From: Paenarthrobacter sp. AR 02
GTDB lineage: Bacteria > Actinomycetota > Actinomycetes > Actinomycetales > Micrococcaceae
Direction of reading: 5' to 3'
Assembly: GCF_021538675.1 (NCBI RefSeq)
Contig: NZ_JAJUKH010000014.1
Location: 41,448 to 105,447 of the forward strand
DNA length: 64,000 nucleotides
Under the pieces are notes generated by a model. It had not been told where the DNA came from and searched no databases. It saw only the letters and a list, made by a program, of their open reading frames with translations. Numbering within the stretch: position 1 is the first letter of the stretch; the number at the start of each line of letters is the position of its first letter. This document shows, piece by piece, positions 1 through 8,732 of this stretch. Made by a program: the position numbers and the translations under genes.

Positions 1-216
1 CTCCTTGGCTCGATCGAACTCGACGACGGCACGACGGCGGTCGGATTCGCGTGCGACGCTGTCGCCTCCGCGGCCAGCGCGGACATCACCGACTACGGCG
101 ACTGGCTCGAGTATCTTCAAGAATCGGCCAATGCACACGGGAGGCCGTCCCGGAGTCTACGGCAGGGCCTGGGTGACGCCGTCCTGGCGGGGTTTGCCCG
201 CGGCGGTCCCAGCTAG
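1..216 (+). CDS. Allophanate hydrolase, C-terminal fragment (cut by window edge)
   Basis: Frame 1 is open from the first base to a TAG at 214-216, giving 71 residues. Residues 1-40 (LGSIELDDGTTAVGF, then a DITDYGDWLEYL stretch) resemble the C-terminal domain of allophanate hydrolases, which usually reads LGxVxLxDGxxVxGF followed by DITxFGGWRAYL. The family cleaves allophanate to ammonia and CO2 in urea or biuret use; the amidase catalytic triad would lie to the left of the window. The call rests on a short stretch only, so the family is likely but not certain. No downstream partner is intact. Confidence 0.6.
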   Translation, partial: LLGSIELDDGTTAVGFACDAVASAASADITDYGDWLEYLQESANAHGRPSRSLRQGLGDAVLAGFARGGPS

Positions 217-219
217 GAC

Positions 220-354
220 GGACCGAGTATTCATTGACGTCCGCTTCGACTCTGAAACCGATTACGACGCGTTCATGGCCCGCATCGAACCCATCAAGTC
301 AATTGTCGATGCCACTCATATGACTGCGCCCTACGACTACCTCTGCGAGCGCAG
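220..354 (+). pseudogene. Possible Lrp/AsnC ligand-binding domain remnant
   Basis: Right after the upstream stop, one frame reads RVFIDVRFDSETDYDAFMAR, then IEPIKSIVDATHMTAPYDYL. This has the beta-alpha-beta pattern and the closing GxYDyLl-like motif of the RAM domain of Lrp/AsnC regulators. No start codon, no HTH half, and the similarity stops near 350, after which the frame runs into low-complexity residues. I read it as the core of a decayed regulator fragment; it could be chance resemblance. Confidence 0.35.
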
Positions 355-398
355 GCGTGAGCCGGCCCATCGCCGCCCGACCGGGCAGTCAAAGGATG

Positions 399-686
399 TC
401 AGTCCGGCAGAAGCAGCGCCTCGAGTTCGGGAAGCCGCTCGAACAGGATAGGGAGCCCATGGATCCCGTTGTTCACGGACTCATGCGACAGGGCGAGTTC
501 AGGGCCAGTGGTCGCCTCGACACCGGCGAGACACCTGAGGATGTTCCACCTGTCCCTGTGGGTCAGCACGACAGGACCCGGACGTCCGCACGTGTTGACG
601 AGGTTGGTGATGGTGAGAAAGTTCTCGACGTGAGACGCGAGTTCGTCGGCCCATGGCTGTCTGGTTGCCTTCGCTCGCTTTGCCAA
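399..686 (-). CDS. Small hypothetical protein (95 aa)
   Basis: A TTG-started frame with balanced composition (for example NLVNTCGRPGPVVLTHRDR and an amphipathic C-terminal segment LPELEALLLPD). I recognise no domain. It lies antisense to the tail of the decayed region at the left end and could be a fragment of a larger lost gene. Support comes only from its protein-like composition; no clear ribosome binding site was seen. Confidence 0.3.
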   Translation of the reverse strand: MAKRAKATRQPWADELASHVENFLTITNLVNTCGRPGPVVLTHRDRWNILRCLAGVEATTGPELALSHESVNNGIHGLPILFERLPELEALLLPD

Positions 687-945
687 CAGGGGCCAGTCCT
701 TTGGCGCATGGTCTTGGACCGGCGGATGGTTCCAAGCGCTGTGAAGTGAATGAATGCCCGCGAGGATCTCACTTACCTCAAACGCGTACGCCTTCGATAC
801 CGGCGCTTCAGGCTTTTTCGGCGGCGGGGCTCCCTATGACAGCTGGGTGGGATGTCTGCCATAAGTCCGGTCTGAAAAGCCAGTCCAGTGACTTTCCGTT
901 ACCTGTTGAGGCTGTTGCATGGGTCACTTTCATTTGCTTCCAGCC

Positions 946-965
946 GCAAGGACCCTGATCCTTGC
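946..965. promoter_or_regulatory. Inverted repeat in the ppsA leader
   Basis: GCAAGGA at 946-952 and TCCTTGC at 959-965 are perfect complements around a 6-nt loop, and a T6 run follows at 975-980. It sits 55 nt before the ppsA start. It could be an operator or an attenuator-like hairpin; the gap between stem and T-run is longer than in a standard terminator. The rest of the 687-1019 gap shows nothing else I can name. Confidence 0.4.
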
Positions 966-1019
966 AAGACCTAGTTTTTTCAGCGCTTGTCAGAGCGTGC
1001 CCAATGGAGGACACAATTT

Positions 1020-3419
1020 ATGACTAACGTTCTTTGGTTTTCTGAGCTTGGCTTGACCGACCTTGACCAGGTTGGCGGCAAAAATGCATCACTCGGGGAA
1101 ATGGTTCGGAATCTCGCCTCGGCTGGGGTGAAGGTTCCGGACGGATTCGCGACGACGGCGGACGCTTACCGGCGTTTCCTGGCGGAGTCGGGGCTTGATA
1201 CACGGATTGAAGCCATCCTGGAGGGCTTGGACAGCGGCGACGTGGCCGCTTTGGCCAAGGTCGGCGGGCAGATCCGGGACCTGATCCGTCAGACGCCGTT
1301 CCCTGCCGGTTTCGAAGAGGAAATCCGCGCGGCCTACCAGCGCCTGACCGAGGAGCATGGCGGGGATGTGTCATGGGCGGTGCGTTCCAGCGCAACAGCC
1401 GAAGACCTTCCTGACGCCTCCTTTGCCGGCCAGCAAGAGACGTTCCTGAACATCCGCGGGATCGACAACATCCTGCTGGCTATCAAGGACGTTTTCGCAT
1501 CCCTGTACAACGACCGCGCGATTGCTTACCGCGTTCATCACGGCTTCACGCATTCGGAAGTGGCACTTTCGGCCGGTGTGCAGCGGATGGTGCGTTCCGA
1601 CGTCGGCGCTTCCGGCGTGATGTTCACGATGGACACAGAGACCGGTTTCCAGGATGCGGTCTTCATCACCTCCTCTTACGGCCTCGGCGAGGCCGTGGTC
1701 CAGGGGGCCGTGAACCCTGACGAGTTCTATGTTTACAAGCCGGCATTGGCGGCTGGCAGGCCGGCAGTTCTCAAGCGCGGGCTGGGGGAGAAGGCCGTGC
1801 AGATGGTGCACACGGATTCGGACGAAGTTGGCAGGACCATTGACTTCATCCCGGTGCCCCAGGATTCCAGGAGCCGTTTCAGCCTGACGGATGCTGAAGT
1901 CGAGCAGCTTGCACGCCACGCCGTAGCGATCGAGCAGCACTACGGCCGTCCCATGGATATCGAGTGGGGGAAGGACGGGGTGGACGGGGAGCTCTACATC
2001 CTGCAGGCGCGGCCCGAAACCGTGGAGTCCCGTAAAGCAGCGGGCGTCACGTCCCGCTACACGCTCGCTGAGCGTTCAACGGTTTTGGTCGAAGGCCGCG
2101 CGATCGGTCAGAGGATCGGCGCCGGGCAGGTGCGGGTGCTGTCCTCCATTGAGCAGATGGCCTCCTTCCAGGAGGGTGATGTCCTGGTGGCGAACATGAC
2201 GGACCCGGACTGGGAACCGATTATGAAGAAGGCCGCCGCGATTGTCACGGACCGTGGCGGGCGGACCTGCCACGCTGCGATCATCGCCCGCGAACTGGGG
2301 ATTCCCGCCGTCGTCGGAACCGGCTACGCGTCCCAGATCCTCAAGGACGGCACTCCCGTGACAGTCTCCTGCGCCGAAGGCGAAGCCGGGCTGGTCTACG
2401 AAGGGCTGCTGGAGTACACGCTCCAGGAAACCAGCTTGGAGACTATGCCCGAGGCCCCGGTGAAGATCATGATGAACGTCGGGACACCGGAGCAGGCGTT
2501 CAGTTTCGCCAAGCTCCCCAACCACGGTGTTGGTTTGGCCCGCCTTGAGTTCATCATCAACCGGCAGATCGGCGTCCACCCCAATGCCTTGCTGGCCGTC
2601 GCCGGCGAGATCGAGCGCCCGGCGAGCCTGGATGACTACACCGTCCGGCTGATACAGGAAAAGACGGCGGCCTACGATGGTCCCCGCGACTACTATGTCC
2701 GCCGCCTGGCTGAAGGCATCGCGACCATCGCGGCCGCGTTTGCCCCTGAACCTGTGATCATCAGGCTCTCGGACTTTAAGTCCAACGAGTACTCCAATCT
2801 GGTCGGCGGTCCTGCGTTCGAACCCGAGGAAGAGAACCCGATGATCGGGTACCGGGGTGCGTCGCGGTATCTCTCAGCGGCGTTCCGGCAGGCTTTCGAA
2901 CTCGAATGCGAGGCGCTGAAGTACGTTCGCAACGAGATGGGCTTGAGCAACATCAAGCTCATGGTCCCGTTCGTGCGGACATTGGACGAGGCCAGTGGCG
3001 TGATCGACCTCCTCGCCGCCAACGGACTGCGGCGCGGCGAGGACGGACTGGAGATCGTGATGATGTGCGAGCTGCCTGCCAACGCGCTCCTTGCGGACGA
3101 GTTCCTGGAGTACTTCGATGGGTTCTCCATCGGTTCCAACGACCTCACCCAGCTCACTTTGGGCCTGGACCGGGATTCTGCGCTTGTGGCTGAAGGCTTC
3201 GATGAGCGGAACCCGGCAGTGACCAAGCTGCTGGAGATGGCCATCAGTGCTTGTCGCGCCAAGGGCCGGTACGTCGGAATCTGCGGCCAGGGCCCCAGTG
3301 ACCACCCGGACTTCGCGGAGTGGCTCCTTGCCTGGGGCATCAGCTCCATCTCGCTGAACCCGGACGCAGTCACCGAGACCTGGTTGCGCCTGGCTAAGAC
3401 CACCAGCACCGCGGTCTAA
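1020..3419 (+). CDS. ppsA: Phosphoenolpyruvate synthase
   Basis: Makes phosphoenolpyruvate from pyruvate and ATP (giving AMP and phosphate), the entry to gluconeogenesis. The protein is 799 aa, close to the usual ~790. It starts MTNVLWFSELGLTDLDQVGG, with an N-terminal ATP-grasp-like PPDK domain (about 15-345), the mobile phosphohistidine domain with GGRTCHAAIIARELGIP (catalytic His418, Thr416 two residues before it), and a C-terminal PEP/pyruvate-binding barrel with GSNDLTQLTLGLDRD. The ATG at 1020 is preceded by TGGAGG at 1005-1010; an in-frame start further upstream lacks such a site. The next gene, ppsR, begins at the base after the stop, so the two are surely cotranscribed and Thr416 is the expected phosphorylation target. 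Confidence 0.95.
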   Translation: MTNVLWFSELGLTDLDQVGGKNASLGEMVRNLASAGVKVPDGFATTADAYRRFLAESGLDTRIEAILEGLDSGDVAALAKVGGQIRDLIRQTPFPAGFEEEIRAAYQRLTEEHGGDVSWAVRSSATAEDLPDASFAGQQETFLNIRGIDNILLAIKDVFASLYNDRAIAYRVHHGFTHSEVALSAGVQRMVRSDVGASGVMFTMDTETGFQDAVFITSSYGLGEAVVQGAVNPDEFYVYKPALAAGRPAVLKRGLGEKAVQMVHTDSDEVGRTIDFIPVPQDSRSRFSLTDAEVEQLARHAVAIEQHYGRPMDIEWGKDGVDGELYILQARPETVESRKAAGVTSRYTLAERSTVLVEGRAIGQRIGAGQVRVLSSIEQMASFQEGDVLVANMTDPDWEPIMKKAAAIVTDRGGRTCHAAIIARELGIPAVVGTGYASQILKDGTPVTVSCAEGEAGLVYEGLLEYTLQETSLETMPEAPVKIMMNVGTPEQAFSFAKLPNHGVGLARLEFIINRQIGVHPNALLAVAGEIERPASLDDYTVRLIQEKTAAYDGPRDYYVRRLAEGIATIAAAFAPEPVIIRLSDFKSNEYSNLVGGPAFEPEEENPMIGYRGASRYLSAAFRQAFELECEALKYVRNEMGLSNIKLMVPFVRTLDEASGVIDLLAANGLRRGEDGLEIVMMCELPANALLADEFLEYFDGFSIGSNDLTQLTLGLDRDSALVAEGFDERNPAVTKLLEMAISACRAKGRYVGICGQGPSDHPDFAEWLLAWGISSISLNPDAVTETWLRLAKTTSTAV

Positions 3420-4262
3420 GTGGCAGACAACCAAACCGTGGGGGCGGGCGCGGCGTCCGCCCCTACGGTGTTCTTTCTCTCTGACAGCACCGGTATCACC
3501 GCTGAAACGCTGGGCAACACCTTGTTGACCCAGTTTCCCGGCCAGCGGCTTGAACGGCGGACCATTCCCTTCATCACCACCATTGAGCAAGCCCGCGAGG
3601 TGGTAGCGATTATCGACAAGGTGGCAGCCTCCGGTCCTGTGCCGATCATTTTCTCCACTGCGGTGGGACAGGACATTCGTGCCGTGCTGTCGGAAAGCCG
3701 TGGTCAGTTCTTCGACTTGTTCGGATCCCACATCGGGAAGCTCGAACAAACGCTTGGCGCGGCCGCCAACGGAAAACCGGGCCAGGCACACGGCGTGGGC
3801 GACGCCGTCCGGTACCAGTCCCGTATGGCCGCCGTCGAATATGCCATTGAGCACGACGACGGCCAGTCGCTCCGTGCGCTCGAACGCGCCGAACTGATAC
3901 TGATCGCGCCCTCCCGTTGTGGGAAGACACCCACCACGATGTACCTTGCACTGCAGCACGGCATCCTGGCAGCGAACTTCCCGTTGGTCGAAGAGGACTT
4001 TGATGTCATGGCGCTGCCGAAACCCTTGCTGCCGTTCGCGGACAAGTGCTTTGGCCTGACTTCCCAGCCCGTCCGGCTGAGCCAAATCCGCCAGGAACGC
4101 CGGCCGGGCAGCAACTACGCGTCGCTGAACCAATGCACCTTTGAACTTCGCAACGCGGAGGACATGTACCGTGCAAACGACATTCCCTACGTGAACTCCG
4201 CCTCCATGTCCGTGGAAGAAATTTCCGCCACGGTCCTTCAACGCATGCAACTGCACCACTGA
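3420..4262 (+). CDS. ppsR: PEP synthase regulatory protein (kinase / pyrophosphorylase)
   Basis: 280-aa member of the PSRP family (DUF299), bifunctional enzymes that inactivate PEP synthase by ADP-dependent phosphorylation of the Thr near its catalytic His, and reactivate it by phosphate-dependent dephosphorylation. Seen here: N-terminal VFFLSDSTGITAETLG, a central DAVRYQSRMAAVEYAI segment, and the P-loop-like SRCGKTPTTMYLAL. The usual loop has SRTSKTPT; here Cys-Gly replaces Thr-Ser. The GTG start follows the ppsA stop with no gap, and the pairing confirms that PpsA rather than PPDK is the target. Confidence 0.93.
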   Translation: MADNQTVGAGAASAPTVFFLSDSTGITAETLGNTLLTQFPGQRLERRTIPFITTIEQAREVVAIIDKVAASGPVPIIFSTAVGQDIRAVLSESRGQFFDLFGSHIGKLEQTLGAAANGKPGQAHGVGDAVRYQSRMAAVEYAIEHDDGQSLRALERAELILIAPSRCGKTPTTMYLALQHGILAANFPLVEEDFDVMALPKPLLPFADKCFGLTSQPVRLSQIRQERRPGSNYASLNQCTFELRNAEDMYRANDIPYVNSASMSVEEISATVLQRMQLHH

Positions 4263-4340
4263 CAATCGGAGGCTTCGGGACTGTCCCAACAGCGGTGGGT
4301 TGAGTCTGGCTTGATCCGAGGAGGCAGTCGTATCACTCAC

Positions 4341-4454
4341 TGTTACTTCATCGAAGTTGCTGCTGAGGGATCGATCTCCGTGGCCGCCGATCTTCTCTAT
4401 GTAGCGCAGCCGACAATATCCGCCGCGATGAAGGACCTTGAGGCCCGGGTTGGC
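4341..4454 (+). pseudogene. LysR regulator fragment, copy of the gene at 17.7 kb
   Basis: These 114 nt match 17775-17888, inside the intact lysR gene, at 107 of 114 positions by direct alignment. They encode the winged-helix part (YFIEVAAEGSIS, AADLLYVAQPT, AAMKDLEARVG). Similarity is lost on both sides; the frame ends at a TAG at 4491. No effector domain and no convincing start are present, so this is a truncated copy, not a gene. Most of the differences are silent or transitions, which suggests a fairly recent duplication. Confidence 0.85.
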
Positions 4455-4486
4455 GTTCGCTCCGCTCTCGCTGGTGTCCACCAGCG

Positions 4487-5650
4487 TCAGTAGGCTCCCT
4501 GTTGCCGTCGACGCCGGCGGTTCACGGAGTCGGAAACTGCAACGCCTATGAGGGGGAGAACAGCCGCGAAAGCGGCAAGGAAGACGGGAAACAGAAAGCT
4601 CAAACCTGCCAGCACTACCAAGGCTCCAATGCCGACAAGATCGGATGGTCGGCGGGTGCCGAGTACTTGTCGAATAAAAAGGCCCCGGCCAGCAAGGAAG
4701 AGAGCCGGCCCGCCGAACAGGAGCAGGACCGTCGGCAGATTGGAGTGGGCTGCCGGGTCGGTGATCACGAGCTGATCCCCAACCGCCACCAGAATCAGGC
4801 CAGCCAGTAACGCGAGCAGGGTGTTTCCCGCCAAAATGCCGGGTCGGAACTGATCATCGACAGAAGCAAGCTTCTCCAGAATGTCCTGTTCGAGGCCATG
4901 GAAGTAGCACCACCAGATCGCGACGCTTCCTGCCAGGCTGATGGTCCCGGTCAGGAATATCAGCGGGTCCTCAAGATTGCCTGCAATGGCCAAACCCGTG
5001 GAGAGGATCGTCTCGCCGAGCGCGATCAGGTAGAACAATCCGAACCGTTCAAAGATCCTCTCTCCCGGCAGCGGGACCCGGCTTCCTTCGGTTTTCCGGC
5101 CCGGCAGACGGTGGGCCAGCATGTGTCCGCCCAGATCGATCGCGGCAGCGACACCCCAGGACATCAGGCGAAGTTCCGTACCGAAGAGGACGCCGGCAAT
5201 CCAGAACGGCATGCTCATGCACCCCCAGATCAGGGTGCGCACAAAATGGTTGTGGGTAGTCCTGTCGAGTCCGACGCTCAGCATCCACGCGCCGCGGCCC
5301 AGTTGGACCAACAGATAGCTCACAGCAAAGAGCCAGCCGAAGGCACCAAACGCTGAGCTGATGGATGCGTTCATGAACAGCGTGACGAGCATGACGGTCA
5401 GCAGCATCCACTGCACCTCAAGCCGCGAAGTGTCCAGCAATGTCGCCGACCAGGTCGTGTAAACCCACACTTTGTAGACCGCGAGAAGAAGCACGAACGT
5501 CTCTCCGGCACCCACCCATGAGAGATGTTCCAGCAAATGATGTGATAGCTGCGATAGTGCGAAGACAAAGACCAGATCGAAGAATAATTCAACGCGGGTA
5601 ACACGGTCGTCGGAGGCCGCGGACCGAATCAGCGACCTGGCACGGACCAT
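4487..5650 (-). CDS. Low-temperature-requirement A (LtrA) family membrane protein
   Basis: 387-aa integral membrane protein with roughly ten to twelve hydrophobic segments. Family signature motifs are visible: RVTRVELFFDLVFVFALSQL near the N-terminus and FERFGLFYLIALGETIL in the middle, both typical of LtrA/YwaF-type proteins. Their biochemical role is not established. I chose the ATG at 5650 because GGAGG lies 7 nt before it; an upstream in-frame ATG at 5704 has no such site. The C-terminus is a basic tail with a run of five arginines. It stands alone, downstream end facing the LysR fragment. Confidence 0.85.
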   Translation of the reverse strand: MVRARSLIRSAASDDRVTRVELFFDLVFVFALSQLSHHLLEHLSWVGAGETFVLLLAVYKVWVYTTWSATLLDTSRLEVQWMLLTVMLVTLFMNASISSAFGAFGWLFAVSYLLVQLGRGAWMLSVGLDRTTHNHFVRTLIWGCMSMPFWIAGVLFGTELRLMSWGVAAAIDLGGHMLAHRLPGRKTEGSRVPLPGERIFERFGLFYLIALGETILSTGLAIAGNLEDPLIFLTGTISLAGSVAIWWCYFHGLEQDILEKLASVDDQFRPGILAGNTLLALLAGLILVAVGDQLVITDPAAHSNLPTVLLLFGGPALFLAGRGLFIRQVLGTRRPSDLVGIGALVVLAGLSFLFPVFLAAFAAVLPLIGVAVSDSVNRRRRRQQGAY

Positions 5651-5853
5651 CAGTATCCTCCACTGGACCAGGAACGGACGGACGCCCCCTCCTGCTGTCT
5701 GCAAGAGTGACGACGGTGCGGAGGAAAGTCAAGAGAAACGGAAGATGCGGTTCGCCTGGGCCGGCCCGGTTTGGGGGGGGCGCCCCTGAGCGGCCGGTCC
5801 AACTACGGTCTAGCGGCGGTGCGTCATCGGTGCCGGCCAGCAACAGGCGGTTC

Positions 5854-8226
5854 TTAGCGAATCAGGTTCAGCGCAGCGTTCACGATGGATGCCTCGTCGA
5901 TTCCGTGGATGCTGTAGGCGTCCTGCAGATCTGAGGACTGCCCGAACTCCCTTACTCCCAGGGAGACTGTGCGGTCCCCGCGCGCCCCAGCCAGGAAGGA
6001 CAAGGTATGTGGGTGTCCGTCCTGGACCGTGACGAGCGGCGCTGGGGCGTGACGCGGAAAGAGTGCGTCAACGATGTCGAAACCGATCGCATTGGATCCT
6101 TGGTTCAGGGAGTTGCGGTTCTGGAGGGATTCGAAGACCAGGTCAGGGCTGGTGAGGCAAACGACGCCGGCATTGACGCCAAATGTCTTCAGCCGCGCGG
6201 CCGAGGCGATGACTTCGGGCATCATTGCTCCCACTCCGACCAGGGTCACAGTGTCCTCGGCCGGGTCATGGCCACTTAGCCGGTAACCGCCGGCCACCGC
6301 ATGCCTACGGCGTCGCTCCAGCAGCACCGCGTCCGTCGGTATGGCAGCCAGGGCTTGATCCAGTGGACGGGTCGTGAGCCGGAAGTAGGCCGAGCGTCCT
6401 CCGGGAATGCCGATCCGGCTCATGGCTTCGAGCATGCACCATTCCAGATCCTGCGCGAAGGCTGGCTCCCAAGCTGTACATTCCGGCTGTTCCAGCCCGA
6501 TGGAGGGAGTGGTGAGAGACTGATGGGCTCCGCCTTCCGGGGCCAGGGTCACACCCGAGGGCGTTCCAATCAGGATGGACTGCCCGCCAGCGTACATCCC
6601 AAACGACCAAGGTTCGAGGGCGCGGGCCACGAACGGGTCGTAGATGGTGGCGATCGGGATCAGCGGTTGGCCCCAACGGCTCCAGGTCGTTCCGAGTTCG
6701 GAGACCAAGCCCACGAGATTGGTTTCGGCGATGCCGAGTTCGATGTGTTGGCCTTGGAAGTTCTCAATCCAGCGGAGGACCCGTTCAACGTCGTCCGCGA
6801 ACCAGTCCTGGCGTTCGCCAACGGACCAGACCCCGGTTTTGTTGATCCAGCCACCAAGGTTGGTGGAGGAGGCGACGTCGGGACTGCAGGTAACGACACG
6901 GTGGGCCACCTCAGGCGCTGCCCGCTTCAGGTCGGACAGGAACCGTCCCAGCGCGGCTTGGGTGGAAATTCTGTCACCGTAGCTCCATGGCAAAGAATCG
7001 GGGATTGGGAGGGTCGGAGCCGGATCGGGTTGCCGGCGCCGGAGCCGGAGGGACGTACGGGCGCAGGCTTGTTCTTCGACGGTGTCCGGCTGGAATTGTT
7101 GCCATGGATCGCCAAGGTCCATCCCGGAGGTCTTGGCCAGGGCTTCCATTTGATCCTTGGACAGGAGCGCCGAGTGGTTGTTTGGATGTCCTTCCGTGGC
7201 TAGGCCGCGGCCCTTGATGGTGTAGGCAAAGATAACGGTGGGCCGGGTAGGGTCGACTTGCTTGTAAGTGTCAAGCAGCAGTCCGATGTCATGTCCGGCG
7301 AGATCTCGTACCGCGGCGGCCTGTTCTGTGGCGGTGAGCGAACCGAGAAGGGTTTCCATGGCGGGGGTCGAACTGCTGGAGCGCAAGCGGTCGAAGATCT
7401 CAGAATCGGCTGAGCGGAGCATGCGCTGGTATTCCTCGTTCGGCATGGTCTCGAGCCGGCGGCGTAGATCCGCACCTCCCGGGCGGGCGAAGAGTTCCTG
7501 AATCCGGGTTCCCCATTTCCGGGTGAGGACCTGCCAGCCTGCGGCTTCAAACATGCCTTGCAGGCGCATGATCTGCGAGTCCGGTACCACCCGGTCCAAG
7601 GACTGCCGGTTCAAATCAACGATCCAGAGCAGTTCGCCAAGCTGCCCAACGGAGGGGTCGGCGACAGCTTCCCAAATAGCACCCTCGTCCAGTTCGGCGT
7701 CGCCCAGAAGTCCGATGAAGCGACCCGATTTCCGTGATGCGGCGTACCTGTCGCTCACGAAGCGGTGTGACATGGCCGCCCAGATGGTGGCCGTGGCTCC
7801 GATCCCCACACTGCCGGTGGAAAAGTCCACGGTGTCCGGGTCCTTTGACCGGCTGGGGTAACTCTGCAGGCCGCCCTTTTGCCGAAGCGTGCTGAGTTTG
7901 CTTTCGTCCAGGTCACCAAGGAGGTAACTTATGGCATGCAGGACAGGAGAGGCATGGGGCTTGACTGACACGCGGTCCGCCTCGGTCAGCTCGGAGAACC
8001 AGAGGGAGGTCATGATTTCAACCATGGAGGCGCTGGAGGACTGGTGACCGCCGACCTTGATGCCGCTGGTATTGGTGCGCCCGCGGTTGGCAGCATCCAC
8101 AATTGCGGTGGCGGTCCAGCGCACCCGCCGGGCAATACTCTCCAAAACTGCCGTCGTGGACCCTGCATCCCCCAGACCGGCAGCGCCGGGACGTGTGGCT
8201 TTAATCTGAAAATCTTCGACCCTCAT
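5854..8226 (-). CDS. ThDP-dependent transketolase / pyruvate dehydrogenase E1-like protein
   Basis: 790 aa, somewhat shorter than AceE (about 890). The ThDP-binding motif is present as GDAELDEGAIWEA followed by LLWIVDLNRQSLD, equivalent to the GDGEMDE...NCNLQRLD region of AceE-type E1. The C-terminal half has a transketolase-like pyrimidine domain and C-terminal domain (GIAETNLVGLVSELG; TLVGVGAMMPEVI). No lipoyl E2 or E3 gene is near, so a role as a classic PDH E1 is doubtful; it may use another 2-oxo acid or ketose. The ATG at 8226 has GAGGAG upstream and is preferred over one 33 nt earlier. It is the last gene of the amidohydrolase-adh operon, separated from the ABM gene by 127 nt that hold a strong hairpin. 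Confidence 0.75.
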   Translation of the reverse strand: MRVEDFQIKATRPGAAGLGDAGSTTAVLESIARRVRWTATAIVDAANRGRTNTSGIKVGGHQSSSASMVEIMTSLWFSELTEADRVSVKPHASPVLHAISYLLGDLDESKLSTLRQKGGLQSYPSRSKDPDTVDFSTGSVGIGATATIWAAMSHRFVSDRYAASRKSGRFIGLLGDAELDEGAIWEAVADPSVGQLGELLWIVDLNRQSLDRVVPDSQIMRLQGMFEAAGWQVLTRKWGTRIQELFARPGGADLRRRLETMPNEEYQRMLRSADSEIFDRLRSSSSTPAMETLLGSLTATEQAAAVRDLAGHDIGLLLDTYKQVDPTRPTVIFAYTIKGRGLATEGHPNNHSALLSKDQMEALAKTSGMDLGDPWQQFQPDTVEEQACARTSLRLRRRQPDPAPTLPIPDSLPWSYGDRISTQAALGRFLSDLKRAAPEVAHRVVTCSPDVASSTNLGGWINKTGVWSVGERQDWFADDVERVLRWIENFQGQHIELGIAETNLVGLVSELGTTWSRWGQPLIPIATIYDPFVARALEPWSFGMYAGGQSILIGTPSGVTLAPEGGAHQSLTTPSIGLEQPECTAWEPAFAQDLEWCMLEAMSRIGIPGGRSAYFRLTTRPLDQALAAIPTDAVLLERRRRHAVAGGYRLSGHDPAEDTVTLVGVGAMMPEVIASAARLKTFGVNAGVVCLTSPDLVFESLQNRNSLNQGSNAIGFDIVDALFPRHAPAPLVTVQDGHPHTLSFLAGARGDRTVSLGVREFGQSSDLQDAYSIHGIDEASIVNAALNLIR

Positions 8227-8277
8227 GGTGGTCTCCTCTACAAGTACGCGTTGGGGCACGGTGCTGAACTGCTCTGG

Positions 8278-8315
8278 TCATCCGGGGGAGCCCCTGAGGG
8301 GGCTTCCCCGGATGA
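8278..8315. terminator. Strong hairpin between the ABM and E1-like genes
   Basis: TCATCCGGGG pairs with CCCCGGATGA and AGCCCC with GGGGCT, joined by a G-T wobble, with a 4-nt loop. That is about 17 bp of stem. No T-run follows on the minus strand, so it may work as a partial terminator or an mRNA stability element that lowers expression of the E1-like gene relative to the genes upstream. Confidence 0.55.
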
Positions 8316-8353
8316 CGGTCCATCACAGCGGTAAAGTTCTCGGGGCTATTCGC

Positions 8354-8671
8354 TTAGCTGACTGCGAGTTCCCCCAGCTTCGACCAACCTTCTACCTTGA
8401 CGTTGACTATGTCCGGCGTCGCAGAAAGATATCGGGGAAGCTCCTCGCAGGCCTTCCTGAAGTGGTCCGACTGCACGTGGGCTGCGCCGGACTCATCGTC
8501 GCGGAAAGCCTCGACCAGGATGTAGGTGCTCGGATCTTCGACGGAGCGGGCCCATTCGAAGAACAGGCAGCCCTCCTCGGCGTTCGTTGCGGTGGTGAAG
8601 TCCTTGGAGATTTCGGGCCACGCATCGGCGTGGGCAGGCAGGATGGCAAATTTTGCGGTGATGAAGATCAA
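8354..8671 (-). CDS. Antibiotic biosynthesis monooxygenase (ABM) domain protein
   Basis: 105-aa single-domain protein of the YgiN / quinol-monooxygenase type: FITAKFAILPAHADAWPEI at the N-terminus, a central EEGCLFFEWARSVEDPSTY, and VEAFRDDESGAAHVQSDHF, the usual order of the ferredoxin-like fold with its conserved His. Such proteins oxidise quinols or act as small aromatic oxygenases without cofactor; the substrate is unknown. I chose a TTG at 8671 since AGAGGG lies about 8 nt upstream and longer versions run into the previous gene. It lies in the same direction as the adh operon, 61 nt after the DUF1097 gene. Confidence 0.75.
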   Translation of the reverse strand: MIFITAKFAILPAHADAWPEISKDFTTATNAEEGCLFFEWARSVEDPSTYILVEAFRDDESGAAHVQSDHFRKACEELPRYLSATPDIVNVKVEGWSKLGELAVS

Positions 8672-8732
8672 CTCTGTTTCCCTCTTGATAGGCCCGTTCG
8701 GAAGGACAAGGTCCGACGTTGCGGGTGATTGG

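Noticed and set aside
4341..4454. Insertion sequence or transposon end around the LysR copy
   Set aside because: No transposase, no terminal inverted repeats and no target duplication were seen.
2874..4481. 535-residue open frame on the minus strand over ppsA, ppsR and the LysR fragment
   Set aside because: Shadow frame spanning two real genes; no domain and no ribosome site.
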